Shown piece by piece: positions 34,800 to 45,095 of a DNA stretch of 64,000 bases. The stretch is from Chloroflexota bacterium (lineage in GTDB: Bacteria > Chloroflexota > Anaerolineae > Aggregatilineales > Phototrophicaceae), in NCBI GenBank assembly GCA_011525385.1, contig WTGF01000122.1:62001-126000 (forward strand), written 5' to 3'. The notes under the pieces are model-generated. The model was given only the letters and a program-made list of their open reading frames with translations, had not been told where the DNA came from and searched no databases. The stretch's first letter is position 1, and every line of letters starts with the position of its first letter. The position numbers and the translations under genes were made by a program.

Positions 34800-36305
34800 A
34801 TGGCAGACAACATTTATGATTCAATTCTCGAGCAGATCAAAGATTTTGAGCTGAGCGAGCTCGAATCTGTAGAAGTCGGTTATGTCGAGGAAGTCGGGGA
34901 CGGCATCGCCCGTATTTCCGGCTTGGAAAACGTGCGCTATAACGAACTGGTCCAGTTCGAGAACGGCGTCGCCGGTATCTCCTTCAATCTCGAAAAAGAC
35001 AATGTCGGCATTATCATCATGGGCGCATACGATGATATTCAGGAAGGCGACACCGTAAGCGCCTTGGGTCGTATCGCTTCCGTGCCTGTTGGCATGGGCA
35101 TGGTGGGGCGGGTGGTCGACGCCTTGGGACAACCCATTGACGGACGCGGTCCCGTTCAATTCGACGAGTATTACAATATTGAGCGAATTGCCCCAGGTGT
35201 CATGGAACGCCGCAGTGTCGACCGGCCCGTTCAAACCGGTATCCTCGCCATTGATACCATGATCCCCATTGGGCGCGGTCAGCGCGAATTGATCATCGGG
35301 GATCGACAGACCGGCAAGACCGCCGTGGCGCTGGATACCATCGTCAACCAGCGCGGTGAAGACATGTACTGCATTTATGTCGCGGTTGGCAAGCGCCGCG
35401 GCGAGGTCGCGCGCATTCGGGAAACGCTGGAACAGGAAGGCGCCATGGATTACACGACAATCGTCGTGGCATCGGCGTCGGACGCGGCGGCATTGCAGTA
35501 TTTGGCGCCCTATTCGGGCTGCGCCATCGGCGAATGGTTCATGGAAAACGGGAAGGACGCGCTGGTCATTTACGACGATCTTTCCAAACATGCCAACGCC
35601 TATCGCCAGGTTTCGCTTTTGATGCGACGCCCGCCCGGACGTGAAGCCTTCCCGGGCGATGTTTTCTACTTGCATAGTCGCTTGCTGGAGCGCGCCGCCC
35701 AACTCAGCGACGAACGCGGCGGCGGCAGTTTGACTGCCTTGCCCATTATCGAAACCTTGCTGGGCGATGTTTCGGCCTTTATTCCCACCAATGTCATATC
35801 TATCACCGACGGCCAGATCTACCTTGAATCCGATCTCTTCAATGCCGGTTTGCGTCCCGCGTTAAATACAGGTATCAGCGTTAGCCGCGTCGGCAGCGCA
35901 GCGCAGACGCGGGCGATGAAGGATGTCGCCGGCGGTCTGAAACTACAGATGGCGCAATTCCGCGATCTGGCGGCCTTCGCGCAGTTTGGCTCTAACCTGG
36001 ACAAAGCGACTCAGCAGCAGTTGGACCGCGGTATGCGCTTGACTGAACTGTTCAAGCAGGTTCAGTACCAGACCCTTTCCCTGGATGAACAGGTCGCCTT
36101 GACCTATGCGGGTACGGGCGGTTTAACCGATGATGTGCCGGTCGAGAGCATGATCGCCTGGAAGGAAGAATTCTTGCGCGCATACCGGACGCAATTCACC
36201 GATGTGGGAGCATTCATTCGCGAAAACAGCAATGAAAAGGTCGCAGAGCAAGTCCAGGAAAAACTGGACCAAGCGATCACCACATTCAACGAGACCTGGA
36301 CCTAG
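34800..36305 (+). CDS. atpA: F1 ATP synthase subunit alpha
   Basis: Non-catalytic nucleotide-binding subunit of the F1 head, 501 residues, normal length. The Walker A is [24 protein letters not shown] precedes it, and [13 protein letters not shown] and [18 protein letters not shown] are alpha signatures. It begins the operon directly after a promoter; atpB, atpE, atpF and atpH (F0 and delta), which commonly precede atpA, are absent and must lie elsewhere in the genome. The initiator ATG is preceded by AAGGAG with a slightly long spacing. Confidence 0.97.
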   Translation: MADNIYDSILEQIKDFELSELESVEVGYVEEVGDGIARISGLENVRYNELVQFENGVAGISFNLEKDNVGIIIMGAYDDIQEGDTVSALGRIASVPVGMGMVGRVVDALGQPIDGRGPVQFDEYYNIERIAPGVMERRSVDRPVQTGILAIDTMIPIGRGQRELIIGDRQTGKTAVALDTIVNQRGEDMYCIYVAVGKRRGEVARIRETLEQEGAMDYTTIVVASASDAAALQYLAPYSGCAIGEWFMENGKDALVIYDDLSKHANAYRQVSLLMRRPPGREAFPGDVFYLHSRLLERAAQLSDERGGGSLTALPIIETLLGDVSAFIPTNVISITDGQIYLESDLFNAGLRPALNTGISVSRVGSAAQTRAMKDVAGGLKLQMAQFRDLAAFAQFGSNLDKATQQQLDRGMRLTELFKQVQYQTLSLDEQVALTYAGTGGLTDDVPVESMIAWKEEFLRAYRTQFTDVGAFIRENSNEKVAEQVQEKLDQAITTFNETWT

Positions 36306-36337
36306 TGTCACCGATTGACGCCGAGAGGAGACACTAG

Positions 36338-37312
36338 ATGGCGACCCTGAGAGAAGTCAAGAACCGCATCCGCAGCGTCAAAAATATCGCGCAAATCACG
36401 CGGGCGCTGGAAGCGGTCTCGGCATCACGCGTTCGGCGGGCGCAAGCGAGAGTGCTGGCGAGCCGCGCCTTTGCCGAAAAAGCCTGGGAAATCCTGGTTA
36501 ACATCCAAGCGGCCAGCAAGAGCTTACCGCTTCATCCGCTGCTCACGTCTCGTGAAGAAGTCAACCGCGTTATGGTCGTGGTAATCACCTCCGACCGTGG
36601 CTTGGCGGGCGCGTATAATACGAATATCCTGCGTGTCGCTCAACGCTTTGCCACCAGGCTCGGCAAGCCCGTCAATTACGTGACGGTCGGTCGCAAAGGT
36701 CGCGATTCGCTCGCGCGCTCGGGCGCGGATATAGTGGCTTCCTTCAGCGACATGCCGGCGGAACCGAAGATTTCGGACATTAGTCCGATTGCGCGCATCG
36801 CTATGGACGCCTATCTCGACGGCGAAGCGGACGAAGTGCTGATCGCCTATACCGACTTCATTAACATGCTGGCGCAGCGCCCGGCGGTCTTGGGCTGGCT
36901 GCCTTTGACCACCGATACCATTGCCCAACAAGTAGCCGCCGAATATGTCAAGGATGTGGCGGCCGTCAGCGGAGGTATCCAGAATTACGATTACGAGCCG
37001 AGCGCCACAGCAGTGGTAGACGAAATCGTACCGCGCTTTACCGAATTGCAGCTTTATCAAGCGTTGCTGGAAGCGCAAGCGAGCGAACATGCCGCGCGCA
37101 TGGCTGCGATGAAAAACGCCACTGACAACGCCACACAACTGACCGCCGATCTCACCTTGCAATACAATAAAGCCCGGCAGGCCTCTATCACGGCAGAGAT
37201 TCTTGATATCGTCGGCGGGGCCAACGCCTTGCAACAAGCGATTGACAAAGCGAGCTCGGACATTGAGGGCATTTTTGACAGCAGTGTACAATTGCAGGAT
37301 GTCTCTAGTTAG
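36338..37312 (+). CDS. atpG: F1 ATP synthase subunit gamma
   Basis: Central rotor shaft, 324 residues (about 30 more than the usual 290). The N-terminal helix (TLREVKNRIRSVKNIAQITR) and the C-terminal helix (ALLEAQASEHAARMAAMKNA ... LTLQYNKARQASITAEILDI) are conserved. VVVITSDRGLAGAYNTN is the Rossmann-like mid domain. The extra length falls after LGWLPLTTDTIAQQ and at the very C-terminus. GAGAGGAGAC upstream gives the ribosome-binding site. Confidence 0.96.
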   Translation: MATLREVKNRIRSVKNIAQITRALEAVSASRVRRAQARVLASRAFAEKAWEILVNIQAASKSLPLHPLLTSREEVNRVMVVVITSDRGLAGAYNTNILRVAQRFATRLGKPVNYVTVGRKGRDSLARSGADIVASFSDMPAEPKISDISPIARIAMDAYLDGEADEVLIAYTDFINMLAQRPAVLGWLPLTTDTIAQQVAAEYVKDVAAVSGGIQNYDYEPSATAVVDEIVPRFTELQLYQALLEAQASEHAARMAAMKNATDNATQLTADLTLQYNKARQASITAEILDIVGGANALQQAIDKASSDIEGIFDSSVQLQDVSS

Positions 37313-38794
<1,482 letters not shown>

Positions 38795-38810
38795 ATAAGT
38801 GGGAGCGATA

Positions 38811-39263
38811 ATGCCGATTCACATCGAACTTGTGACACAAGAAGCGAAGATTTTCGACGAACCGGAGGCCGACATCGTTATCGTCCCGGCGGTTGAGGGC
38901 GAAATGGGTGTGCTGCCCAATCACGCTCCCGTTTTGACAACGCTCTCCTTTGGCGAGCTTGTCGTGCGTAAGGGCGAGGCGGAAGAACGGTTCGCTATCT
39001 ATGGCGGCGTGGTTGACGTGCGCCCGGACAAAGTGGTGGTGCTCGCTGACCTGGCAGAGTCTTCCTATGCGCTTGATTTGGAGAAGGCGCAAGAGGCTCG
39101 GGAGCGCGCTCGCATGATCCTGGAGGAAGGACCGCCCGGCGCCGATAATCGACATGCCGAGTTGGAGTTGCGGCGAGCCAATCTGGCCGTCCGCATCAGC
39201 CAAAAGGTGCGGGGGCGCGGATCAATGCTGCGAATCGTCGAAGAGGACGCGGAAGAAATCTGA
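38811..39263 (+). CDS. atpC: F1 ATP synthase subunit epsilon
   Basis: 150-residue epsilon subunit. The N-terminal beta-sandwich (IHIELVTQEAKIFDEPEADI, GEMGVLPNHAPVLTTL) is followed by a C-terminal helical hairpin (LEKAQEARERARMILEEG). The ATG at 38811 has GGAG six bases upstream. It is the last gene of the operon; an intrinsic terminator follows 34 bases after the stop. Confidence 0.95.
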   Translation: MPIHIELVTQEAKIFDEPEADIVIVPAVEGEMGVLPNHAPVLTTLSFGELVVRKGEAEERFAIYGGVVDVRPDKVVVLADLAESSYALDLEKAQEARERARMILEEGPPGADNRHAELELRRANLAVRISQKVRGRGSMLRIVEEDAEEI

Positions 39264-39296
39264 ACGGTTGCACGCTTCTAAATCAAAGAAATCGAC

Positions 39297-39338
39297 GACA
39301 CCCGATGCTGTGACAGGCGCTCGGGTGTCTTTTGTTTT
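39297..39338 (+). terminator. intrinsic terminator of the ATP synthase operon
   Basis: GACACCCGA (39297-39305) pairs perfectly with TCGGGTGTC (39321-39329) over a 15-base loop, followed by TTTTGTTTT. Confidence 0.9.
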
Positions 39339-39380
39339 GGGGCGAACGTGCCAACTCGCGCAGGCTTCACATGCGCTGTC

Positions 39381-39470
39381 TATGTAAACTGTGGCGCTCA
39401 TGCGACAGGGGGCTTGCTATTTTGCCTGAGCGCGACATTCCTGGAACCTTTTCGCCACCGCCGAGCAGCT
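39381..39470 (-). repeat. start-codon-associated repeat, copy F (inverted)
   Basis: Minus-strand copy of the 104-bp element (AGCTGCTCGGCGGTGGCGAA ... GCGCCACAGTTTACATA). It lies upstream of the mreB promoter rather than directly at its start codon. Confidence 0.75.
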
Positions 39471-39491
39471 TCCGGAATTGTTGCTCTTGCT

Positions 39492-39520
39492 TTGCGCAAG
39501 ATCTGTCTTCTATGTAGAAT
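39492..39520 (+). promoter_or_regulatory. promoter candidate for mreB
   Basis: TTGCGC (39492-39497), 17-base spacer, TAGAAT (39515-39520). Start of transcription near 39527, about 38 bases before the TTG start. Confidence 0.5.
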
Positions 39521-39564
39521 GGATATGTAGGCGCGCGCGGACCAACGAGTGGCTTGGAGATTCA

Positions 39565-40575
39565 TTGTTAGGTAAACGCTTGGGTGTTGACCTGGGTACG
39601 GTCAACGTTCTCATTTACGACGGCGGGCGAATCGTGCTGCAAGAACCCTCGCTTGTCGCCTTGTTGGCGGAAGAAGAGCGCATCGTCGATTTCGGTCAAC
39701 CGGCTCGCGAAATGCTGGGCCGGGTGGACGACGAGGACATTCAGGTTATGCGGCCGCTGCAGAATGGCGTGATTGCCGACTACGAAGTCACCGAGGCCAT
39801 GCTGGAGTATTTTTTCGGGAAGATCGCAGGTCGCATGCGTCTCTTCCGACCGTCGGTGATGGTTTCCGTTCCCTATGGCGCTACCAGTGTCGAGAAACGC
39901 GCGGTCCGGGAAGCGATCCTCACTGCCGGCGCGCGTGAAGTTCAACTGATGTGGGAGCCTATGGCATCGGCGCTGGGCGCGGGATTGCCGGTAGGTACGC
40001 CAGCAGGCGGCATGGTCGTCAATATCGGGGGCGGCATTACTGAAGCCGCGGTATTGACAATGAATAACATTGTTCGAGCGGAAAGCGGGCGGGTTGGTGG
40101 CTTGCGGCTGGATGACGGAATCATGAGTTACATCCGGCGCAAGTACAACTTGACTATCGGACAGCCGACTGCGGAATCGATCAAAATACAGATTGGCGCA
40201 GCGGTGGACCAGCCTCAAGAGATGACAATGGAAATCCAAGGGCGTGACAACGTGACCGGCTTGCCGCGCACGGTACGTGTCACCACCGGCGAGGTGGTCG
40301 AAGCATTGGCCGAGCCGCTGGGACAGATTGCGGCGGTTGTTAAAGCGGTCCTGGCGACCACACCGCCGGAACTTTCATCCGATATCATCGATCGCGGCAT
40401 TGTCCTGACTGGCGGCGGCGCATTGTTGCGCGGTGTTGACACGTTTTTGACTCAGGAAACCGGCGTGCCGGTCTATCGAGCTGACAACCCTTTGATAAAC
40501 GTGGTCGTTGGCTGTGGACGCGCTCTGGAAGATCCCGCTATCCTCAGGCGCTTGGCGCAGGCCAATTATTTTTAA
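39565..40575 (+). CDS. mreB: MreB-type rod-shape actin homologue
   Basis: 336-residue actin-fold ATPase that organises lateral wall synthesis. The phosphate-1 loop GVDLGTVNVLIYDGG starts the protein, followed by PLQNGVIADYEVTEAML, VPYGATSVEKRAVREA, the phosphate-2 loop MVVNIGGGITEAAVL and DRGIVLTGGGALLRGVDTFL. A TTG start at 39565 is chosen: GGAGA lies four bases upstream and the conserved N-terminus follows at once. The open frame upstream continues into non-homologous sequence. mreC and mreD do not follow, so it is a solitary copy. Confidence 0.93.
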   Translation: MLGKRLGVDLGTVNVLIYDGGRIVLQEPSLVALLAEEERIVDFGQPAREMLGRVDDEDIQVMRPLQNGVIADYEVTEAMLEYFFGKIAGRMRLFRPSVMVSVPYGATSVEKRAVREAILTAGAREVQLMWEPMASALGAGLPVGTPAGGMVVNIGGGITEAAVLTMNNIVRAESGRVGGLRLDDGIMSYIRRKYNLTIGQPTAESIKIQIGAAVDQPQEMTMEIQGRDNVTGLPRTVRVTTGEVVEALAEPLGQIAAVVKAVLATTPPELSSDIIDRGIVLTGGGALLRGVDTFLTQETGVPVYRADNPLINVVVGCGRALEDPAILRRLAQANYF

Positions 40576-40656
40576 CAGCTGGTAATTCAGGACGTTAGCG
40601 AGTTTGACCAAATAGGTGCTGTCGGACTCTCAACACTGCCCTGGGTGCGACATGAC

Positions 40657-41292
40657 TCAGTCTTCGTCGAGGTAGTAAGTCATGTGTTGCAAGTGCGTAA
40701 CGGGATCAATGTATTGGATTTGTACATTTGCTGGCACGGTAATGTTGATCGGGGCGTAATTCAGTATCGCCTGGACACCTGCATCGACCAGTTGATCGGC
40801 CACAGACTGCGCATGTTCGGCCGGGACCGCAAGCATGGCGATTTTGATGCCTTCATCGCGTATCGTCTTGTTTAGATCCGCAATTGGTTGCACGACGAAC
40901 TCGTCAATTGCCAGTCCGATCTTTTGCGGACTGACGTCGAACAAATGAGCGATACGAAAACCTCTGTCCTGAAAACCGCGATATCGCGATATCGCGATGC
41001 CGAGGTTACCCGCGCCGACGACGACCACCATCCATTCTTGATTAACTTGCAAAACATCTTGCAGCTTTTCGATCAGGTACTCGATACGGTAGCCGGTGCC
41101 TTGTTTGCCAAATCCGCCAAAGTGAGACAAATCCTTGCGTATCTGCGCCGAACTGATATCCAGGCGCTTGCCTAACTCATGCGATGACGTGACGTCTTTT
41201 TTCTCCTGCTGTAAACGGCGCAAAGCTCGCAGATACAGCGGCAAGCGACCAATCACGATGTCAGGAATGTTTTCCGACGACTTCACCAACAT
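40657..41292 (-). CDS. rex: redox-sensing transcriptional repressor Rex
   Basis: 211-residue NADH/NAD-sensing repressor. The winged helix (IPDIVIGRLPLYLRAL, ISSAQIRKDLSHFGGFGKQG) occupies about residues 8-60. The Rossmann motif VVVVGAGNLGIAISRY is at ~88-103, and the C-terminal helix QHMTYYLDED resembles the swapped dimer helix. It reads towards mreB. A Rex-box-like sequence lies 19 bases upstream of its ATG, suggesting autorepression, and another overlaps the ATP synthase promoter. Confidence 0.95.
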   Translation of the reverse strand: MLVKSSENIPDIVIGRLPLYLRALRRLQQEKKDVTSSHELGKRLDISSAQIRKDLSHFGGFGKQGTGYRIEYLIEKLQDVLQVNQEWMVVVVGAGNLGIAISRYRGFQDRGFRIAHLFDVSPQKIGLAIDEFVVQPIADLNKTIRDEGIKIAMLAVPAEHAQSVADQLVDAGVQAILNYAPINITVPANVQIQYIDPVTHLQHMTYYLDED

Positions 41293-41310
41293 ATATCCCA
41301 GCCAACCTGT

Positions 41311-41328
41311 TTGTGAAACTTTCTACAA
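41311..41328. promoter_or_regulatory. rex: Rex-box-like operator upstream of rex
   Basis: TTGTGAA-ACTT-TCTACAA, 12 of 14 fixed positions of the Rex consensus, 19 bases ahead of the rex ATG on the minus strand. Autoregulation is common in this family. Confidence 0.6.
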
Positions 41329-41405
41329 TTCAATACTACCACCGAGCGCTTAATCTCGCTAGACAGCAGACTTGTCGACGCTTCGCTACCATTCGCTTGG
41401 GTAAT

Positions 41406-41510
41406 TTGCCCTGCCAAGTGATTCAGGGCAATTGCATCAAAATGAGGCGACTGAAATGGTACGAAATTGGACTGATTATTAACCACCGAGGGCACCGAGA
41501 ACACCGAGAA
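41406..41510 (-). repeat. CTCGGTG repeat, copy 1 (inverted)
   Basis: Reverse complement begins CTCGGTGTTCTCGGTGCCCT and continues through GGTGGTTAAT and TTTGATGCAATTGCCCTG. The copy at 47321-47408 matches over its length. Confidence 0.7.
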
Positions 41511-41633
41511 AAGCAAAGTTCATAGCTTATGTCATGTTTCAGGCTTGCTTTTCAGCCACAGATGAAGTTGCACTGGCGACTTTGCCGTATTCAGGCGACG
41601 GAATTAGCGGGAAGGTCGACAAACGACGCTAAA

Positions 41634-41700
41634 CTCGGTGCTCTCGGTGTCCTCGGTGGTGAAAAATGATTTGATGCGATTGCCCTGCCAAGTGATTGCC
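41634..41700 (+). repeat. CTCGGTG repeat, copy 2 (internally deleted)
   Basis: CTCGGTGCTCTCGGTGTCCT ... TTTGATGCGATTGCCCTG with the middle ~25 bases missing relative to the other copies. Confidence 0.65.
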
Positions 41701-41705
41701 CTTGC

Positions 41706-41734
41706 TTGCAAGCTCAAGGTGGCGATGCTAAAAT
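41706..41734 (+). promoter_or_regulatory. promoter of the GbsR/MarR-like gene
   Basis: TTGCAA (41706-41711), 17 bases, TAAAAT (41729-41734) with extended TGC. It starts at the edge of the CTCGGTG repeat copy 2. Confidence 0.65.
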
Positions 41735-41817
41735 CCCAACACCGTTTACTTTGCAGCCCGATATGAGCTTTGCTGATGCACCGCTTGTAAGTGTGGCGCG
41801 TCGCCTAGGTGAGGAAA

Positions 41818-42402
41818 ATGGCCGTCGAGGGGACGACCGATAACAGAAAGAGCAAGCAGTTGACGAACGACCTGCAGATCGTGCATGACAGCATGCTCGA
41901 TGGCTTGGGACAATTGGCGGATTATTTTGGCTTCAGCACAGTGATGGGGCAGTTGTTCGGCACCTTGCTCCTGAGCGCAGAACCCCTGTCCCTCGACGAT
42001 ATGACAGCCCGCCTGGGCATGTCCAAAGCCAGCGTGAGTACGAATATGCGCTCGCTGGAACGAATGGGCATGGTGAGGCAGGTTTGGGTGAGAGGCGGCA
42101 GCGGAAGACGCAAATACTATCAAGTTGAGACAGATTTCTGGCAGATTTTCTCGAACATACTCAGCGGTCGCGAGCTCCGTGACGTCGAGCGCGCCTTGGC
42201 GGTGATGGAAGAAAACAGACAGCGCATTTCGGGCACCATAGATGACTTGCCCTACGACGAACAGTTGCTGGCTCGTCTTTACCTCGATCGCATCGCGCAG
42301 ATCCAGGCGCTCTTTCGATTCGCCCAGTTGATCATCAACAGTGTTCTCAATCAGGTCAAAAACATTGACGTTTCGAACGTCTCTGGTGTAGAGCTGCAGT
42401 AG
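41818..42402 (+). CDS. GbsR/MarR-family winged-helix regulator
   Basis: 194-residue DNA-binding protein with the GbsR arrangement. YFGFSTVMGQLFGTLLLSAE opens the helical dimer part, LSLDDMTARLGMSKASVSTNMRSLERMGMVR is the winged helix with the recognition helix, and a C-terminal helical segment of ~90 residues follows. GbsR homologues control osmoprotectant uptake or efflux in other bacteria; no such gene is adjacent here, so the target is unknown. ATG at 41818 is preceded by GGTGAGG; an in-frame GTG at 41809 has no ribosome-binding site. Confidence 0.86.
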   Translation: MAVEGTTDNRKSKQLTNDLQIVHDSMLDGLGQLADYFGFSTVMGQLFGTLLLSAEPLSLDDMTARLGMSKASVSTNMRSLERMGMVRQVWVRGGSGRRKYYQVETDFWQIFSNILSGRELRDVERALAVMEENRQRISGTIDDLPYDEQLLARLYLDRIAQIQALFRFAQLIINSVLNQVKNIDVSNVSGVELQ

Positions 42403-42412
42403 CTATCCGCCC

Positions 42413-42441
42413 TTGTAGGCTCACCTGGGCATCATTATAAT
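42413..42441 (+). promoter_or_regulatory. promoter of tRNA-Leu
   Basis: TTGTAG (42413-42418), 17 bases, perfect TATAAT (42436-42441); transcription would start about 97 bases before the mature tRNA. Confidence 0.65.
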
Positions 42442-42544
42442 GTTCGCCTGGCCGCGGATTCTTTGAAGCTTTGCATCCGAGCGAGGCCGGGGCGCCGATT
42501 GGCTGTACGATTAAGATAGTTCGTACCGGAGGCCTTGACTCCCT

Positions 42545-42626
42545 GGGGAAGTGGCGGAATTGGCAGACGCGCATGACTTAGGATCATGTCTCTTTTGAGG
42601 TGAGGGTTCGAGTCCCTCCTTCCTCA
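42545..42626 (+). tRNA. tRNA-Leu (anticodon TAG)
   Basis: 82-base class II tRNA. Acceptor GGGGAAG pairs with CTTCCTC. The anticodon stem CATGA/TCATG encloses loop CTTAGGA with anticodon TAG at 42579-42581. A long variable arm of ~13 bases follows, then T-arm GAGGG-TTCGAGT-CCCTC, discriminator A. CCA is not encoded. The D-arm has GCGGAATTGGCAGACGC, typical of tRNA-Leu. Confidence 0.95.
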
Positions 42627-42646
42627 AAATGCAAGTAGCAACTTCG

Positions 42647-42671
42647 GGCGCGATTCGCGCCTTTGCCTTTT
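42647..42671 (+). terminator. intrinsic terminator after tRNA-Leu
   Basis: GGCGCG-ATT-CGCGCC (42647-42661) followed by TTTGCCTTTT. Confidence 0.65.
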
Positions 42672-42706
42672 CTGATATAACCTTTACTTTGCGCGTAAAA
42701 TCCACG

Positions 42707-42715
42707 TGCTAGAAT
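42707..42715 (+). promoter_or_regulatory. extended -10 promoter candidate for tig
   Basis: TGCTAGAAT with no good -35; 28 bases before the TTG start of tig. A second possible -10, TAAAAT, lies at 42696. Confidence 0.35.
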
Positions 42716-42742
42716 CCAACGGACACGATCGAGGATGGCGAC

Positions 42743-44440
42743 TTGAACCTGCAAACCGAGAGAATTGAAAATCACCGCGCGCAACTGACTATCGAGATCG
42801 AAGAAGATCAGTTGCAAACGGCCAAACAGAAGGCTGCTCGCCAGATTTCGCAACGTGTGCGGATCAAGGGCTTTCGCAAAGGCAAGGCGCCGTATCGCTT
42901 GGTCGCGCAATATGTGGGCGAAGCGGCGATCCTGGAAGAGGCGGTTGAATCGCTCGGCGACGATCTGTATAAGCAAGCGCTTCAGGAATCCGAAGTCACG
43001 CCATACGGTCCAGGCACTTTCGAGGATTTCAAGATCGAGCCCGCGCCTACATTCGTTTTTTCCGTGCCCTTGCAGCCAGAAGTTGACTTGAATAACTACC
43101 AAGATGTCCGAGTCGACTTTGAAGAGCCCCAAGTCGCCGAAGAAGATGTGGAGCAAGCCTTGCAGCAATTGCGCTTGCGTGAACTCGAAGTTATTGACGC
43201 CGAGCGCCAAGTTGCGGAACTGGGCAATCGCGTCCGGATAGCGGTAGACAGCGAATTCGTCGATGGCGAAGAGCCCGACGATGATGATCCAGAGCCTGTC
43301 GACGATGACGAAGATCAATCGGCTGACAGCGAGGACGCTGATAGCGAGCCACATCAGGCGGCCGCGAACAAAGAGGACGATATGCCCTATGTGCCGCGCA
43401 AGGGCGACACCTTTGTCCACGAAGAAAACGCTGTTGTTATACTGGATCCCGACGAAGATCCGTTTATGGACGGTTTCGTTGACGCCATTGTCGGCTCCGA
43501 ATTGGGCTCGGACATTTTGTTCGAGTTGACCATTCCCGACGATGATTCCGACATAACGATAGTCAACCGCCGCGTGAGTTTTGTGGTGACGCTCAATCAA
43601 ATCGAGTCTATCCGGATTCCGGAACTTGACGACGCCTTTGCGGAAAGCATCAGCAAAAATCGCGGCGACGAAGTGACTGACATGGCAGGCTTGCGCGCAT
43701 CCATTCGCGAAGATCTGGAAACGGCGGCGCTTGAGCAGACCAAGTCAGAATATAGCGGACAAGTATTGGAACAGATCGTCGCAGGCGCCGAGATTCGCTA
43801 TCCCGAACTGATGCTCGCGGAACGCGTGGACGAAATGATCAATGACTTCGAGGGAAATCTGAAACGGCAAAACCTCAGCCTCGAGGACTACTTCCGCCAT
43901 ACCGGCAACAGTTTGGAGGCCTTGCGACTGCAGTATCAGGAGCCGTCGACGCAGTCTCTCAAGCAGGGCCTGGTCGTCATGGAGCTGGTCAAAGAGGAAG
44001 AGGTCGAGGCGACTGATGAGCAAATTGACCTGCGGCTAGACTTGCTTATGTACGGCTACGGACACACTGCCGAGCTCCGCAAACTGTTCGACACGCCGCA
44101 AATGCGTTCCAATCTTCGCAATGAATTGATAATCAGCCAGGTTAACGAACGACTTTGCGCCATCGGCCGCGGCCAAGACCCGGACAAGGCTGTAGAATCG
44201 TATAACGGGCGACTGAGCGACGACGTAAGACTGGCGCAAGAACGTCACGAAAGACTGCAAGGCTATCTGGAAACCCTAGACAACGAGATCCCCGCCGAGG
44301 CTGAGTCTGACGAAGATTATCTTGCGCCAGACCAGGAGGCTTTGCCGACAAGTGAAGCCGAAGTGACATCAACGGAGACAGCCGACGCGGGGGATGCGGA
44401 AGCGAGCAAAATTGAAAAAAGCGGTGATGTCGAGCGATAG
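42743..44440 (+). CDS. tig: trigger factor with acidic insert and tail
   Basis: Ribosome-associated chaperone, 565 residues against a usual 430-450. The N-terminal ribosome-binding domain has QKAARQISQRVRIKGFRKGK (FRKGKAP signature). The peptidyl-prolyl isomerase domain is interrupted near residues 173-215 by a strongly acidic insert (DGEEPDDDDPEPVDDDEDQ and more) and resumes with PFMDGFVDAIVGSELGSDIL. The C-terminal helical domain follows, with a further acidic tail (~510-565). The TTG start at 42743 has GAGG eight bases upstream. It stands before clpP-clpX in the order tig-clpP-clpX, the classical arrangement. Confidence 0.92.
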   Translation: MNLQTERIENHRAQLTIEIEEDQLQTAKQKAARQISQRVRIKGFRKGKAPYRLVAQYVGEAAILEEAVESLGDDLYKQALQESEVTPYGPGTFEDFKIEPAPTFVFSVPLQPEVDLNNYQDVRVDFEEPQVAEEDVEQALQQLRLRELEVIDAERQVAELGNRVRIAVDSEFVDGEEPDDDDPEPVDDDEDQSADSEDADSEPHQAAANKEDDMPYVPRKGDTFVHEENAVVILDPDEDPFMDGFVDAIVGSELGSDILFELTIPDDDSDITIVNRRVSFVVTLNQIESIRIPELDDAFAESISKNRGDEVTDMAGLRASIREDLETAALEQTKSEYSGQVLEQIVAGAEIRYPELMLAERVDEMINDFEGNLKRQNLSLEDYFRHTGNSLEALRLQYQEPSTQSLKQGLVVMELVKEEEVEATDEQIDLRLDLLMYGYGHTAELRKLFDTPQMRSNLRNELIISQVNERLCAIGRGQDPDKAVESYNGRLSDDVRLAQERHERLQGYLETLDNEIPAEAESDEDYLAPDQEALPTSEAEVTSTETADAGDAEASKIEKSGDVER

Positions 44441-44467
44441 CGATTCCCACCTGAAATTGAAAGGCGA

Positions 44468-45094
44468 ATGACACGGATGATGAACAGCATTCACAACGTA
44501 ATCCCTATGGTGATCGAGCAAGGGAGCCGCGGCGAGCGCGCCTACGATATCTATTCTCTCTTGCTCAAGGAACGGATAATATTTGTCGGCAGCGGGATCA
44601 ATGATCAAATCGCTAACTTGATCGTCGCGCAGATGCTGTTTCTGGAACGCGAAGGTCCCGACCGCCGTATCCAGATGTACATCAATTCACCCGGCGGCAT
44701 CGTCTACGCTGGCATGGCCATTTACGATACCATGCAGCAAGTACGGGCTCCGGTAAGTACTGTCGCCGTCGGCATTACCGCCAGTTTTGGTACGGTATTG
44801 CTGACCTCCGGCGAAGCAGGAATGCGGCTGGCCTTGCCCAACGCTACCATCCACATGCACCAGCCCTTGGGTGGGGCGCAAGGGCAGGCTTCCGACATTA
44901 TCATTCAGGCGGAAGAGATTGTACGATTGAAGAAACGGTTAATCGAAATCTTCGTTCACCACACGGGCCGCACAGCTGAAGAGATTGAACGAGTCACCGA
45001 TCGTGATGTTTACATGACCGCGCAAGAAGCGACCGACTTCGGCCTTATTGATTCCGTGTTGATTTCCGAGGAGCGGGAGGCTGAGGAGGTTTAA
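44468..45094 (+). CDS. clpP: ATP-dependent Clp protease proteolytic subunit
   Basis: 208-residue serine protease of the ClpXP complex. The nucleophile Ser is in [17 protein letters not shown] (where AASMG is more usual), the His in IHMHQPLGG and the Asp in [29 protein letters not shown] near the start and [19 protein letters not shown] are standard. Its 3' end contains the GGAGG that serves the clpX GTG start, so the two genes are coupled. Confidence 0.96.
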   Translation: MTRMMNSIHNVIPMVIEQGSRGERAYDIYSLLLKERIIFVGSGINDQIANLIVAQMLFLEREGPDRRIQMYINSPGGIVYAGMAIYDTMQQVRAPVSTVAVGITASFGTVLLTSGEAGMRLALPNATIHMHQPLGGAQGQASDIIIQAEEIVRLKKRLIEIFVHHTGRTAEEIERVTDRDVYMTAQEATDFGLIDSVLISEEREAEEV

Positions 45095-45095
45095 C

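Larger units (their letters stand above)
41293..41808. other. non-coding region between rex and the MarR-like regulator
   Basis: 515 bases without a supported gene. It holds the Rex box, two inverted copies of the CTCGGTG repeat (41406-41510 and 41634-41700) with an 18-bp direct repeat TTGCCCTGCCAAGTGATT at 41406 and 41680, and the promoter at 41706-41734. Confidence 0.7.
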
